Shown here one piece after another: positions 1-5,356 of a DNA stretch of 5,356 nt (within the stretch, counting starts at the first letter, position 1; each line of letters opens with the position of its first letter). Source of the stretch: Actinomycetota bacterium (GTDB taxonomy: Bacteria > Actinomycetota > Actinomycetes > Nanopelagicales > Nanopelagicaceae); the NCBI GenBank assembly GCA_009704555.1, contig WLDY01000062.1:1-5356 (forward strand), in the 5' to 3' direction. The notes under the pieces are model-generated. The model saw nothing but the letters and a program-made list of their open reading frames with translations, ran no database searches and had not been told where the DNA came from. The translations under genes and the position numbers were made by a program.

Positions 1-1671
1 GAGGGCAGTTGGATCGACCGCTTTGACCGTCTCGCGGATGGTCGGAATCAGATCCTTTGCCTCACCTGAATCTGCAGGTATCTCCAAGATGGCATTGAGA
101 AGGACAGTGCCTTCGACCACCTTCGGAGTTTCGGTCGGAGCACCCGTTGCGAGGTCTCTCACCGTCACTGGAGTCACTGTCGCTACATCGTCGAGCGCGA
201 GGAGTGCTGCAGAGGCCCGTGCGACACGATCCTCCTTGACCACGATCTCGACCGGGGTTCCTTCACCACTTGGGAAGTGAAGCCCCAACCGCTCAAGGCC
301 GATGACCGAGTCTTGCTTCGAGGTGAAGACTTCGGTCTGCGCAACACCTGAAGTATTGAGCGAGAACGAGAACCCCGCGAAGATGACGAGACCCAACGCT
401 GTTGCGATTCCGATCTGCCGAGGCTTTCGATCGACGAGAGAACCGATCTTGGCCCACAAACCAGAGAGCTTCTCATCAGCATGGTCAAACTTCGGAACCT
501 TAGGCCAGAAGATCCATCGCCCTAGAAGGACAAGAGCGGCAGGAAGGAAGGTGAGTGCTGCCAACATCGCACAAGCGATGCCGATTGATCCAACGGGCCC
601 TAAACCACGATTGCTCGAGAGGTCAGAGAGAAGCAAGACCATCAAACCGGCGATCACCGTTCCACCTGAGGCAAGGATCGGTTCTACTGTGCCACGCCAT
701 GCGATCGCCATCGCCTGATAACGGGATTGATGATTGTGTAGCTCCTCCCGGTATCGCGATATCAAGAGCAACGCATAGTCGGTCGCCGCGCCCAAGACGA
801 GGACGTCGAGGATTCCTTGCGTCTGTCCGTTGAGATCGATGATGTCGTTCTTCGCGAGGTGATAGACGATGAATGTCGCGAAGGTGAGTGCGAAGACCGC
901 GTTGAAGAGCGGGATGAGCCAGAGAAGCGGCGAGCGATAGACGAGGATCAAGATGATCGATACGACGCCGAGAGTGGTGAGGAAGAGCGTCGTGTCGATC
1001 GAGCCGAATGCGTTGAAGAGATCAGCCAAGATGCCACCGGCTCCGGTGACGTAAGCATCGACTTCTGTTCCCTCTTCGAAGGTCTTCTTGACATCCTCAC
1101 GGATGAACTTGATCAGAAGCGGTAGCGCCTGCTCTTCGCCGATGCTCTCTCCAGCGAGGACGCTATTGATCTGGAAATTGATCAGCGTCGCCTTCCCATC
1201 GGCGGATGGGATGACGGCGAGAGGGATCCCTGGTGCGAAGTAGGTGCTCAACTTCTTACCGGACTCGGGTAGCACCTTCTCTGGCAGGGTCTGCGCATAT
1301 TCGTTGATCTTGGCAAAGAGTGCGGGATCGCTGGTGGGACCGACAGCACCCTCTAGGAGAATGAGAGTCGGCAGTAGTTCGGCTGATTGATCCTGAAACT
1401 TGACGATGACATCGCTGGCGATGGTCGACTCAGCGCTCTCAGGCAAGAAGGCAGAGTTGTCATTCTCTTGGACCGTAGAGATCTTGGAGAAGACGGGTCC
1501 CGATACGCCACCAATGGCCAACCACGCGATGATCGTGATGATGGCGATATAGAGGGCCTTGCGACCCTTGACCTTCGGCTTGGTTTCCTGAGAACTCGAC
1601 ACCTCTATGACCGTCTCTTTCCTTCTCGCTGGGGGTGGCTCGGCGCAATCGAGATGTTCTCTTCGCCACAT
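1..1671 (-). CDS. MMPL family (RND-type) membrane transporter, C-terminus cut off by window edge
   Basis: This is a proton-driven inner-membrane exporter of the MMPL family, whose members move lipids, siderophores or other hydrophobic substrates; the substrate here cannot be told. The frame is open from the left edge to a stop at 1741-1743, giving about 557 residues of a family usually 700 or more. Visible parts: TM1 (about 38-57), a periplasmic domain with ENDNSAFLPESAES (69-82), TM2 to TM6 (about 227-390) including VYRSPLLWL and GAATDYALLLISRYREEL, a cytoplasmic linker, TM7 (about 419-437) and part of the second periplasmic domain. The Asp298-Tyr299 pair corresponds to the TM4 Asp-Tyr proton relay known from MmpL3; its TM10 partner lies outside. 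The start is uncertain. ATG 1671 is used here; GTG 1692 has GAGG seven bases upstream; GTG 1602 gives the shortest cytoplasmic tail (MSSSQETKPKVKGRKAL). It diverges from lipB. Confidence 0.93.
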   Translation of the reverse strand, partial: MWRREHLDCAEPPPARRKETVIEVSSSQETKPKVKGRKALYIAIITIIAWLAIGGVSGPVFSKISTVQENDNSAFLPESAESTIASDVIVKFQDQSAELLPTLILLEGAVGPTSDPALFAKINEYAQTLPEKVLPESGKKLSTYFAPGIPLAVIPSADGKATLINFQINSVLAGESIGEEQALPLLIKFIREDVKKTFEEGTEVDAYVTGAGGILADLFNAFGSIDTTLFLTTLGVVSIILILVYRSPLLWLIPLFNAVFALTFATFIVYHLAKNDIIDLNGQTQGILDVLVLGAATDYALLLISRYREELHNHQSRYQAMAIAWRGTVEPILASGGTVIAGLMVLLLSDLSSNRGLGPVGSIGIACAMLAALTFLPAALVLLGRWIFWPKVPKFDHADEKLSGLWAKIGSLVDRKPRQIGIATALGLVIFAGFSFSLNTSGVAQTEVFTSKQDSVIGLERLGLHFPSGEGTPVEIVVKEDRVARASAALLALDDVATVTPVTVRDLATGAPTETPKVVEGTVLLNAILEIPADSGEAKDLIPTIRETVKAVDPTAL

Positions 1672-1714
1672 CCACCTAGATACATACGCCACCGATTCGC
1701 CTCGGCAACTTGAT

Positions 1715-1759
1715 AAGCCTAGTTCGGTGGAGCCCTCACTTCATGCCGGCTCTAGGCTT
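1715..1759. repeat. 8-bp inverted repeat AAGCCTAG / CTAGGCTT between divergent genes
   Basis: AAGCCTAG (1715-1722) and CTAGGCTT (1752-1759) are perfect reverse complements separated by 29 bases. Each arm contains the TAGGCT candidate -10 box of the gene it faces. The symmetry may simply reflect two similar promoters back to back, or it could be a binding site for a shared regulator. The spacer is too long to suggest a strong hairpin. Confidence 0.6.
1716..1721 (-). promoter_or_regulatory. Candidate -10 box for the leftward MMPL gene
   Basis: Read on the minus strand, 1721 to 1716 is TAGGCT, which fits the actinobacterial -10 pattern TANNNT and is identical to the box in front of lipB. With the same six-base spacing, transcription would begin near 1709. 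That leaves a short leader containing GAGG (1703-1700), seven bases before GTG 1692. No convincing -35 hexamer is visible. This is weaker than the other promoter calls because the MMPL start codon is not settled. Confidence 0.4.
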
Positions 1760-1764
1760 GTGTC
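1753..1764 (+). promoter_or_regulatory. Leaderless promoter of lipB (-10 TAGGCT)
   Basis: TAGGCT at 1753-1758 is followed by six bases (tgtgtc) and then the lipB ATG at 1765. This places the expected transcription start on the A of the ATG, the usual arrangement of leaderless actinobacterial transcripts. There is no Shine-Dalgarno sequence in front of this ATG, which fits. A clear -35 element is not visible. The same spacing recurs at 4136 and 5284. Confidence 0.65.
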
Positions 1765-2424
1765 ATGAGTCTCGTACAGGCACCGGCTGTCGGGATCAGT
1801 TCTTTGCCCCTCCTCTCCCTCCTTGAGCGGGGTCCGCAGGAGTATCACCAGGCACTCGAGCTTCAGCGCCTGATCCATGGTGAGGTCGCGAATGGACTCC
1901 GACCTTCGACTCTCCTGCTCATGGAACATCAACCTGTCTTCACGGCAGGGAAGAGAACTGAGCTAACGGATCGTCCTTTCTCATCGACTCCAGTCGTTGA
2001 CGTTGATCGAGGTGGAAAGATCACGTGGCACGGACCGGGGCAATTGGTCGGGTATCCCATCCTTCGTCTTCGCAACCCGCAAGAACTTGTCGGTTATGTC
2101 CGCGAAATCGAGCAGGGCATCATCGATCTGCTCGCTGATTTCGGAGTAAGAGGCGGCAGAGTCGATGGTCGATCCGGAGTCTGGATCGAAGGTGAGCGGA
2201 AGATCGCAGCAATCGGCATCCGCGTCGCTCAAGGGGTGACGATGCACGGTTTCGCCATCAACGCCAACTGCTCGCTCTCCCCCTTTGAAGAAATCGTCCC
2301 TTGCGGAATCCGTGACGCCACCGTCACATCGATCAGCAAGGAACTATCGCGAGATGTCTCAGTGATGGATCTTCTCCCTCTCATCGAAGCGAAAGTGGTT
2401 CCTATTCTCGAGGGGCTCACATGA
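1765..2424 (+). CDS. lipB: Octanoyl-[acyl carrier protein]:protein N-octanoyltransferase (lipoyl(octanoyl) transferase)
   Basis: LipB transfers octanoate from acyl carrier protein to the lipoyl-domain lysine of 2-oxoacid dehydrogenase E2 subunits and of the glycine cleavage H protein, the first step of cytosolic lipoate synthesis. The 219-residue protein is of normal length. Family blocks occur in order: EHQPVFTAGKRTE (54-66), DRGGKITWHGPGQLVGYPI (81-99), GRSGVWI (135-141), RKIAAIGIR (145-153), HGFAIN (161-166) and VPCGI (178-182). Cys180 is the expected acyl-thioester nucleophile and Lys146 its catalytic partner. The chosen ATG has a -10 box ending six bases upstream and no ribosome binding site, consistent with leaderless translation. 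About 15 residues precede the first family-like stretch (PQEYHQALELQ). The stop codon overlaps the lipA start in ATGA, so translation is probably coupled. Confidence 0.97.
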   Translation: MSLVQAPAVGISSLPLLSLLERGPQEYHQALELQRLIHGEVANGLRPSTLLLMEHQPVFTAGKRTELTDRPFSSTPVVDVDRGGKITWHGPGQLVGYPILRLRNPQELVGYVREIEQGIIDLLADFGVRGGRVDGRSGVWIEGERKIAAIGIRVAQGVTMHGFAINANCSLSPFEEIVPCGIRDATVTSISKELSRDVSVMDLLPLIEAKVVPILEGLT

Positions 2425-3365
2425 CACTCGTCTCCGATCCCGGAACTTCGAAGGATGGAAAGAAGTTACTTCGCATCGAAGCGAAGAATGCCGCCGTTCC
2501 CATTGAGCGAAAGCCTGACTGGATCAAGACTCGAGCAGTCATGGGTCCGAATTACTCGAACCTCAGATCCCTCGTCTCAAAAGAAGGTCTTCACACAGTC
2601 TGCCAAGAGGCAGCATGTCCCAACATCTTTGAATGTTGGGAGGATCGCGAGGCGACCTTCCTCATCGGCGGCGATGTCTGCACGAGACGTTGCGACTTCT
2701 GCAATATAGCCACAGGCAAGCCGACGGCCCTCGATCGTGACGAGCCGCGACGAGTCGCGGAGTCGGTCGAACGGATGGAGTTGCGCTATGCCACGGTCAC
2801 CGGAGTCGCCCGTGACGATCTCGATGATGAAGGTGCCTGGCTCTATGCCGAGACCATTCGGGCGATTCACGAGAGAGTTCCTGGATGTGGCGTCGAGATG
2901 CTCGCCCCGGACTTCTCCTCACGCGATGATCTCCTTGCCGAGGTATTCGACTCCAAGCCTGAAGTCTTCGCACACAATGTCGAGACGGTGCCGAGGATCT
3001 TCAAGCGGATACGGCCCGCGTTCAATTACGACCGGTCGCTCTCCGTCATCGATAAGGCAAGGAAATCGGGTCTAATCACCAAGTCGAACTTGATCCTCGG
3101 GATGGGAGAGACGCGCGAAGAGATCTCCGCTGCACTACGCCACATGCATGGTGCCGGATGTGATCTCATCACCATCACTCAATATCTTCGCCCCACCAAC
3201 CGCCACCATCCGGTAGAGCGATGGGTGAAGCCAGAAGAGTTCGTCGAACTGGCAGCGGAGGCACGTGAGGTTGGTTTCCTTGGTGTGATGAGTGGTCCAC
3301 TGGTGCGATCCTCATATCGAGCGCGTCGTCTCTACGAAGAAGCCGTTGCCGCGCGGAAGGCGTAA
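2421..3365 (+). CDS. lipA: Lipoyl synthase (radical SAM)
   Basis: LipA uses S-adenosylmethionine radical chemistry to insert sulfur at C6 and C8 of protein-bound octanoyl groups, taking the sulfur from its own auxiliary 4Fe-4S cluster; it completes what LipB starts. All 314 residues fit the family. Auxiliary-cluster cysteines are Cys61, Cys66 and Cys72 (CX4CX5C). The radical SAM cysteines are Cys87, Cys91 and Cys94 in CTRRCDFC. The C-terminal RSSY motif (296-299) supplies the serine ligand of the auxiliary cluster. Other signatures are VTGVARDDL (126-134), HNVETVPRIF (185-194), NYDRSLSVI (202-210), TKSNLILGMGET (220-231) and QYLRPTNRHHPV (254-265). No key residue is missing. The ATG overlaps the lipB stop by four bases, and the acyltransferase ATG follows the stop by six bases, so the three genes form one transcription unit. 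Confidence 0.98.
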   Translation: MTLVSDPGTSKDGKKLLRIEAKNAAVPIERKPDWIKTRAVMGPNYSNLRSLVSKEGLHTVCQEAACPNIFECWEDREATFLIGGDVCTRRCDFCNIATGKPTALDRDEPRRVAESVERMELRYATVTGVARDDLDDEGAWLYAETIRAIHERVPGCGVEMLAPDFSSRDDLLAEVFDSKPEVFAHNVETVPRIFKRIRPAFNYDRSLSVIDKARKSGLITKSNLILGMGETREEISAALRHMHGAGCDLITITQYLRPTNRHHPVERWVKPEEFVELAAEAREVGFLGVMSGPLVRSSYRARRLYEEAVAARKA

Positions 3366-3371
3366 CCACTG

Positions 3372-4124
3372 ATGGCTGATCTCGTCTATCCCGGCGTCAT
3401 CAAGATCGTGCAGGGACTCTGGAAGTTTCTCGGTTTGCGCTTCACGATCCTCGGCGAGGCGAACGTTCCGCGCCACGGTGGCGCTGTCATGGCGATCAAT
3501 CACATCGGCTATCTCGACTTCGCCATAGCAGGTACAGCCGCTCTACCCGCCGGGCGACTCGTCCGTTTCATGGCGAAGAAGCAGGTCTTCGATCATCCAA
3601 TCTCAGGTCCCTTGATGCGGGGTATGCATCACATAAGCGTCGATCGAAAGAACGGTGCACCTTCATACGTCGAAGCGCTCAAGGCTCTCAAGGAAGGCGA
3701 GATCATCGGAGTATTCCCAGAGGCGACCATCTCGCGCACATTCGAATTGAAGGAGATGAAGAGCGGAGTTGTCCGACTCGCAATGGACTCTGGAACGCCG
3801 ATCATCCCGACTATCGTCTGGGGAAGTCAGAGGATTTGGACCAAGCGCCAGAAGCGCAACTTCAAGCGGAACAACTTTCCCATCACAGTGGCGATCGGTA
3901 CTCCGTACCGGGTCTCCGCTGAAGCCGACATCGAAACCGAGATGGCCAAGTTGCGAGAGAAGATGAGTGAGTTGCTCACCCTGGCACAAGGGAATTACCC
4001 GGATATCCCGAACGGGGAGCCATGGGCGCCACCGCGACTTGGTGGCACTGCCCCTACAGCAAAAGAGCTTGAAGCGATCATCGCAGAAGAGCAGCATCAA
4101 TCAGCCGCTCGTAAGAAGAAGTGA
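3372..4124 (+). CDS. PlsC-type 1-acyl-sn-glycerol-3-phosphate acyltransferase
   Basis: This is a member of the lysophospholipid acyltransferase family, expected at the inner face of the membrane, where such enzymes acylate lysophosphatidic acid to phosphatidic acid. It has 250 residues. The catalytic HX4D box is NHIGYLD, with His44 and Asp49. Block II is MAKKQVF (68-73) through GMHHISVDR (84-92). The phosphate-binding block III reads FPEATIS (115-121) where classical PlsC has FPEGTRS. Block IV is around IIPTIVWGS (144-152). The tail from about 215 is polar and ends in RKKK; no clear signal peptide is visible. GGAAGG at 3355-3360 lies 11 bases before the ATG, a rather long Shine-Dalgarno spacing inside the lipA end. 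Exact acceptor and acyl preference cannot be read from sequence. The block III form is, as I recall, usual in an actinobacterial subgroup, so the enzyme is probably active. Confidence 0.9.
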   Translation: MADLVYPGVIKIVQGLWKFLGLRFTILGEANVPRHGGAVMAINHIGYLDFAIAGTAALPAGRLVRFMAKKQVFDHPISGPLMRGMHHISVDRKNGAPSYVEALKALKEGEIIGVFPEATISRTFELKEMKSGVVRLAMDSGTPIIPTIVWGSQRIWTKRQKRNFKRNNFPITVAIGTPYRVSAEADIETEMAKLREKMSELLTLAQGNYPDIPNGEPWAPPRLGGTAPTAKELEAIIAEEQHQSAARKKK

Positions 4125-4135
4125 TGCGAGCCAGA

Positions 4136-4147
4136 TAAACTCCCGAC
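4136..4147 (+). promoter_or_regulatory. Leaderless promoter of the DUF4191 gene (-10 TAAACT)
   Basis: In the 23-base gap after the acyltransferase, TAAACT (4136-4141) matches TANNNT, followed by six bases (cccgac) and ATG 4148. No Shine-Dalgarno sequence precedes the ATG. The gene can therefore be transcribed on its own as well as by read-through from the lip cluster. Confidence 0.65.
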
Positions 4148-4864
4148 ATGGCTGATTCCGAGAAGAAGTTGTCCCGCGCCGAAAAGCGTGCTGCAAAGAA
4201 GGCCGCTCGCGCCGCTCGTGGTCCACGATTCAAAGTGGTTCGAGATGCATATGCAGTCACGAAGAAGGAGAAGCCCTACATCGCAGCGCTTCTCTCCATG
4301 ATCTTCATCGCAGTCCTTGCGGTCGGAATCATGATCGGAGCCTTCCTTGGTCGTCCTGGCTATGCCGCATTCCTGACAACTCCATTGGCTTTCCTGGTCG
4401 CGTTCATCGTCTTCACGCGCGCAGCAACCTCTGCGGCGTATTCAACGATCGAAGGCCAACCCGGTGCAGCTGCGAGCGTATTGATGTCTATCCGCAAGGG
4501 ATGGACGATCGACACCGCAGTCAACGTCAATCGCAATCAAGATATGGTCCATCGTGCAGTCGGTAAAGCTGGAATCGTCCTGGTCGGAGAAGGTCGCGAT
4601 GGAGTCAAGATCCTCCTCAACGACGAACGCAAGCGAATGGAACGCGTCGCACCTGGGGTTCCGGTTCACACGCTCGTCTGCGGTGAAATCGAAGGGCAGA
4701 TCTCGGTACGTAAACTCCAACGCCAGATGAAGAAGTTCCCCAAGAAGCTCTCCACGACTCAGGTGAGAGAGTTACGTGCGCGCATCAAGTCCGTTGGTGG
4801 CATGAACATCCCGTTGCCAAAGGGGCCAATGCCAAAGAACATCAAGATCCCCAAGCGCCCCTAG
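4148..4864 (+). CDS. DUF4191 family membrane protein
   Basis: This is an uncharacterised actinobacterial membrane protein, the counterpart of M. tuberculosis Rv2219, which likewise lies just downstream of lipB-lipA. It has 238 residues. A highly basic, alanine-rich helix (about 7-24, KLSRAEKRAAKKAARAAR) is followed by two membrane segments (about 44-67 and 72-92) with a very short turn. The remainder is a probably cytoplasmic domain containing IEGQPGAAASVL (101-112), RKGWTIDTAVNVNRNQDMVHRAV split across 116-138, GKAGIVLVGEG (139-149) and a basic C-terminus rich in lysine and proline. No enzyme motif is recognised. The start is supported by a -10 box ending six bases before the ATG. Assignment to DUF4191 rests on remembered family sequence and on gene order; the function is unknown, although repeated linkage to lipoate genes hints at a related job. 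Confidence 0.88.
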   Translation: MADSEKKLSRAEKRAAKKAARAARGPRFKVVRDAYAVTKKEKPYIAALLSMIFIAVLAVGIMIGAFLGRPGYAAFLTTPLAFLVAFIVFTRAATSAAYSTIEGQPGAAASVLMSIRKGWTIDTAVNVNRNQDMVHRAVGKAGIVLVGEGRDGVKILLNDERKRMERVAPGVPVHTLVCGEIEGQISVRKLQRQMKKFPKKLSTTQVRELRARIKSVGGMNIPLPKGPMPKNIKIPKRP

Positions 4865-4889
4865 ATCCCCCAGATCCCCCAGCGCCTAG
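4845..4889. repeat. Short tandem AGATCCCC repeats over the DUF4191 stop codon
   Basis: AGATCCCC begins at 4845, 4863 and 4872. The outer two copies continue similarly (AAGCGCCCCTAG and CAGCGCCTAG), so it looks like a small imperfect duplication of the end of the gene including its TAG. It occupies the convergent junction with the RDD gene. No stem followed by a T-run is visible, so it is not called a terminator. Confidence 0.6.
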
Positions 4890-4894
4890 AGCCT

Positions 4895-5272
4895 TTACTT
4901 GCGAAATACCGCACTCGAGACGATGCGGTCGTGCAATCCTCGTCCCTCTGAGTCAAAGACGACTGCCGGGATCACTAAGAGGATCAAGAGCGTCCTAAGG
5001 ATGACCTTCGGCAGCGTGAGGGCAAAGCCTTCTGGATAACTGCGGACAGTGAGGCCGAGGACACGTTGCCCTGCCGAGGCCCCGGTCAGCCAGGTCAGCA
5101 GAACGATCTCAAGGAAGAAGACAAGCGGAATCCAAAGTGAACGACCCTGATCCTGACTGAAGATCAGCGAGCCGACCGCCCAACTCATCAACCAATCGAG
5201 CGTGATGGCTATGAATCGTCGCCCCACCCCTGCGACTTCGCTTCCCGCACCAGCCATCTCTTGCTGACTCAT
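4895..5272 (-). CDS. RDD family membrane protein
   Basis: This is a small integral membrane protein with an RDD domain, named for conserved Arg and Asp residues; family function is largely unknown, with transport proposed for some members. From the chosen start it has 125 residues. Arg18-Arg19 and Asp26 lie in GRRFIAITLDW, followed by membrane segments at about 24-40 and 46-63, the GASAGQRVLGLTV motif (64-76), a third segment at about 91-106, and the closing DSEGRGLHDRIVSSAVF (107-123). The ATG at 5272 is preferred over ATG 5317, which would add MFPVGVRGESDYYAH, because TACTAT ends exactly six bases upstream of it, as in two other genes here. The gene converges on DUF4191 with 30 bases between the stops. 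It matches Rv2219A of mycobacteria, which sits beside Rv2219, although the two genes there need not share this orientation. Confidence 0.88.
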   Translation of the reverse strand: MSQQEMAGAGSEVAGVGRRFIAITLDWLMSWAVGSLIFSQDQGRSLWIPLVFFLEIVLLTWLTGASAGQRVLGLTVRSYPEGFALTLPKVILRTLLILLVIPAVVFDSEGRGLHDRIVSSAVFRK

Positions 5273-5284
5273 GTGGGCATAGTA
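5273..5284 (-). promoter_or_regulatory. Leaderless promoter of the RDD gene (-10 TACTAT)
   Basis: On the minus strand TACTAT (5284 to 5279) is followed by six bases (gcccac) and the ATG at 5272-5270. The geometry is identical to that in front of lipB and the DUF4191 gene. It decides between two in-frame starts for this protein. Confidence 0.6.
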
Positions 5285-5314
5285 GTCAGACTCGCCTCTC
5301 ACCCCGACGGGAAA

Positions 5315-5338
5315 CATGACCGTAACAAAGCGGTCATG
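5315..5338. repeat. Perfect 8-bp palindrome CATGACCG-N8-CGGTCATG
   Basis: CATGACCG (5315-5322) and CGGTCATG (5331-5338) are exact reverse complements with an 8-base A/T-rich spacer (taacaaag). Size and spacing suit a dimeric regulator's operator or a small hairpin. It lies about 43 bases upstream of the RDD start and at the start of a possible rightward gene. Confidence 0.65.
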
Positions 5339-5356
5339 CGTCTTTCACTGGCTCGC
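5336..5356 (+). CDS. Possible first codons of a rightward gene running off the window
   Basis: An ATG at 5336 opens a frame (MRLSLAR) that is still open at the right edge. The space between it and the leftward RDD gene would be a normal divergent promoter region, and TAACAA (5323-5328) seven bases upstream is a poor -10 candidate. Seven codons are too few to identify a product; the peptide does not resemble the start of GlnA, which would be expected nearby from mycobacterial gene order. Confidence 0.25.

Noticed and set aside
817..1125. Open frames on the plus strand between 23 and 1713, including an Asp/Glu/Arg-rich one at 817-1125
   Set aside because: They are antisense to a continuous minus-strand frame that reads as a clear MMPL protein from TM1 to the second periplasmic domain. 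Their odd acidic and basic composition is what the reverse of such codons gives.
1460..1675. Minus-strand frame of 71 codons starting near the MMPL start
   Set aside because: It lies in another frame of the MMPL gene and its peptide resembles no family. The MMPL frame has the hydrophobic TM1 and conserved motifs.
3663..4100. Minus-strand frame of 145 codons opposite the acyltransferase
   Set aside because: The plus strand encodes an intact PlsC-like protein with HX4D and FPE motifs; the antisense peptide has no recognisable features or promoter.
4865..4894. Rho-independent terminator between the convergent DUF4191 and RDD genes
   Set aside because: The C-rich repeats do not form a clear stem and no T-run follows on either strand.
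5323..5335. Leaderless -10 box (TAACAA) for the possible gene at 5336
   Set aside because: It lacks the final T of TANNNT and has a seven-base rather than six-base spacing, so it is not called as a promoter.

Overview
The window looks like core chromosome of an actinobacterium (Actinomycetota) of moderate GC. The clue is gene order. lipB and lipA are followed by a DUF4191 membrane protein and an RDD-domain membrane protein, which matches the remembered mycobacterial order lipB-lipA-Rv2219-Rv2219A, with glnA1 next. Three genes appear to start leaderless from a TANNNT -10 box, which is common in actinobacteria. Compact spacing and lysine-rich proteins would suit a streamlined aquatic lineage, but that is a guess from style, not a demonstrated placement.

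Layout. Positions 1 to about 1671, minus strand: the N-terminal three quarters of an MMPL (RND-type) membrane transporter, running off the left edge. Positions about 1672-1764: a short divergent promoter region holding two TAGGCT boxes in mirror orientation. Positions 1765-4124, plus strand: a tight cluster of lipB (octanoyltransferase), lipA (lipoyl synthase, overlapping lipB by ATGA) and a PlsC-type acyltransferase 6 bases after lipA. Positions 4148-4864, plus strand: a DUF4191 protein, close enough to be read with the cluster but also carrying its own leaderless promoter. Positions 4895-5272, minus strand: a small RDD membrane protein converging on it. The last 84 bases hold the RDD promoter, a perfect palindrome and possibly the first codons of a rightward gene.

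Function. LipB moves an octanoyl group from acyl carrier protein onto lipoyl domains. LipA inserts two sulfurs to make lipoyl cofactor for the 2-oxoacid dehydrogenases and the glycine cleavage system. The PlsC-like enzyme should acylate lysophosphatidic acid, so both arms of the cluster draw on acyl groups from fatty acid synthesis. DUF4191 and RDD proteins are uncharacterised membrane proteins that travel with lipoate genes. MMPL proteins usually export lipids or other hydrophobic molecules, so the whole neighbourhood has a lipid and membrane flavour.

I found no mobile element, CRISPR array, RNA gene or defence-like system. The most useful points are the repeated leaderless geometry, the corrected RDD start, the mirror-image promoter box and the palindrome at the right edge.
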